Source: Mucilaginibacter sp. cycad4
GTDB lineage: Bacteria; Bacteroidota; Bacteroidia; Sphingobacteriales; Sphingobacteriaceae
Assembly (NCBI RefSeq): GCF_034263275.1
Contig: NZ_CP139559.1
Coordinates: 1,860,001 to 1,924,000 of the forward strand
Reading direction: 5' to 3'
Length of the DNA stretch: 64,000 nucleotides
Part shown: positions 63,093-64,000 of the stretch, in pieces
Layout: each line of letters starts with the position of its first letter
Position numbering within the stretch: the first letter of the stretch is position 1
Translations under genes and position numbers: made by a program
Notes under the pieces: model-generated
What the model saw: the letters and a program-made list of their open reading frames with translations, nothing else
What the model was told of the DNA's origin: nothing
The model's database searches: none

Positions 63093-64000
63093 TTATACGT
63101 TACGCCTGATATTGATATACTTTCGGATGCTCCGTTGGGCCCGGTTAGGTTTTGGGCTTACCGTATGCTCATCATCGTGCCTTTCATACTCGCCAAGGAT
63201 GTTGAAGTTATGGGTGTACTTAAGAATCTGCCTTATAGAAGCGTCATATTGTTTTTGCTCCTCCCATTCTATATCTACATAAAAATTGTACTCGTTGCGC
63301 TTGCCCAAAATCGGCATCGACTGAATTTTGCTCATATTTACGCCTTCTTCGGCAAAAATATTAAGCACTTTAGCCAATGCACCAACTTTGTTACTTACCT
63401 GGAAACATAACGAAGCTTTGTTAGCCGGTTTCTTCTCGATATTATCATGATGGGTAAGGATCAGAAAACGGGTAAAGTTTCTTTTGTTCGATTCGATGCG
63501 ACGCTCCAAAACATCCAGGCCGTAAAGTTTAGCGGCTAAAGAGTTTGCAATAGCAACCGTATCTGTTAGCTGTTCGTCCCTGATGCGTTTAGCACAGGCA
63601 GCAGTATCGCTGCTTTCCACAATTTTAAGGTGCGGATATTCGTCAAAAAAATCAACACACTGGCGTAAGGCAATGGGGTGGGAGGTTACATATTTAATGT
63701 CCTCGAATTTTACTCCGGGTAAAGCCATCAGGTGCAGTTGGATGGGCAGGTAAATTTCACCAACTACGGGGAAGCCATAATCAAGCAGCAAGGTATAGTT
63801 TGGCAGGATGCTGCCGGCAATACTGTTTTCGATAGCCATTACAACATAATCGGCCTCACGGTTCTTTAAACTTTCAAATGTTTGCTTGAAAGAGTTGCAT
63901 TCAATGGTCTCGGTGTTTTCGCCGAAGTATTTCAATGCAGCTTCTTCGTGAAAAGAGGCGCGGATACCCTGAATCGCGACTTTTGGTTTTTCTATTTTCA
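63093..64000 (-). CDS. pheA: Prephenate dehydratase (start codon at window edge)
   Basis: 302 residues expected. The frame reads M-K-I-E-K-P-K-V-A-I-Q-G from the right end; only the last two bases of the ATG lie inside the window, so base 64001 must supply the A. It converts prephenate to phenylpyruvate. Motifs: F-H-E-E-A-A, I-E-N-S-I-A-G-S, N-F-T-R-F (catalytic Thr-Arg-Phe), and an ACT regulatory domain from about 200 (V-S-N-K-V-G-A-L-A), which binds phenylalanine for feedback. It precedes the DAHP synthase fusion by 92 bp on the same strand. Confidence 0.93.
   Translation of the reverse strand, partial: KIEKPKVAIQGIRASFHEEAALKYFGENTETIECNSFKQTFESLKNREADYVVMAIENSIAGSILPNYTLLLDYGFPVVGEIYLPIQLHLMALPGVKFEDIKYVTSHPIALRQCVDFFDEYPHLKIVESSDTAACAKRIRDEQLTDTVAIANSLAAKLYGLDVLERRIESNKRNFTRFLILTHHDNIEKKPANKASLCFQVSNKVGALAKVLNIFAEEGVNMSKIQSMPILGKRNEYNFYVDIEWEEQKQYDASIRQILKYTHNFNILGEYERHDDEHTVSPKPNRAQRSIRKYINIRRNV

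Noticed and set aside
1..64000. CRISPR array or insertion sequence
   Set aside because: No regularly spaced direct repeats of CRISPR type and no transposase gene were found by reading.

Overview
The window looks like a chromosomal segment of a Sphingobacteriaceae member (Bacteroidota), most probably Mucilaginibacter or a close relative. The evidence is a TonB-linked outer-membrane barrel protein, a giant surface protein with a type IX secretion (CHU_C) C-terminus, DUF1573, GH127 and GH26 glycosidases, an ssrA tag ending GENNYALAA, Bacteroidota promoters of the TTTG-N19/20-TAnnTTTG type, and an IntDOT-like recombinase lacking the first catalytic Arg. The genus is an inference.

Left chromosomal part (1-17162): end of a DedA-rhodanese gene, a nested inverted-repeat array, an outer-membrane receptor, MATE and DoxX genes, a frameshifted duplicate of the receptor 5' end, a 1761-residue YVTN-propeller surface protein, an HTH gene, a GH127 arabinofuranosidase and an uncharacterised gene.

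Mobile island (17163-47623, about 30 kb): it is inserted at the 3' end of ssrA (tmRNA). A 15-bp core of the ssrA 3' end is repeated at the far boundary, the old ssrA terminator is stranded outside the island, and the integrase gene lies next to ssrA. The right third carries integration and mobilisation genes (two excisionase-like HTH genes, a wHTH gene, MobC, a relaxase, a coiled-coil membrane protein, XRE, ORF6N, integrase) plus a frameshifted nucleotidyltransferase-HEPN gene. The cargo is a defence-type cluster: a PD-(D/E)XK protein, a macro-PUA/EVE-KAP NTPase, an overlapping UPF0489/DUF2971 pair, a Shedu nuclease followed by HEPN-like, membrane and HNH genes, and a 1517-residue nuclease-STAND NTPase. 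A more GC-rich metabolic/regulatory block sits among them: AraC, NmrA, SDR, Crp and an IlvH-like ACT protein. The ACT gene is preceded by an unlisted 39-codon Ile-rich leader peptide and a transcription attenuator.

Right chromosomal part (47610-64000): ssrA, an aminotransferase, DUF1573, a fused E1 2-oxoacid dehydrogenase, a nitroreductase, two convergent L,D-transpeptidases, GH26 mannanase, DinB, a HAD hydrolase, an MFS transporter, and a shikimate/phenylalanine cluster (pheA, DAHP synthase-chorismate mutase, aroA, aroC) running off the right edge.
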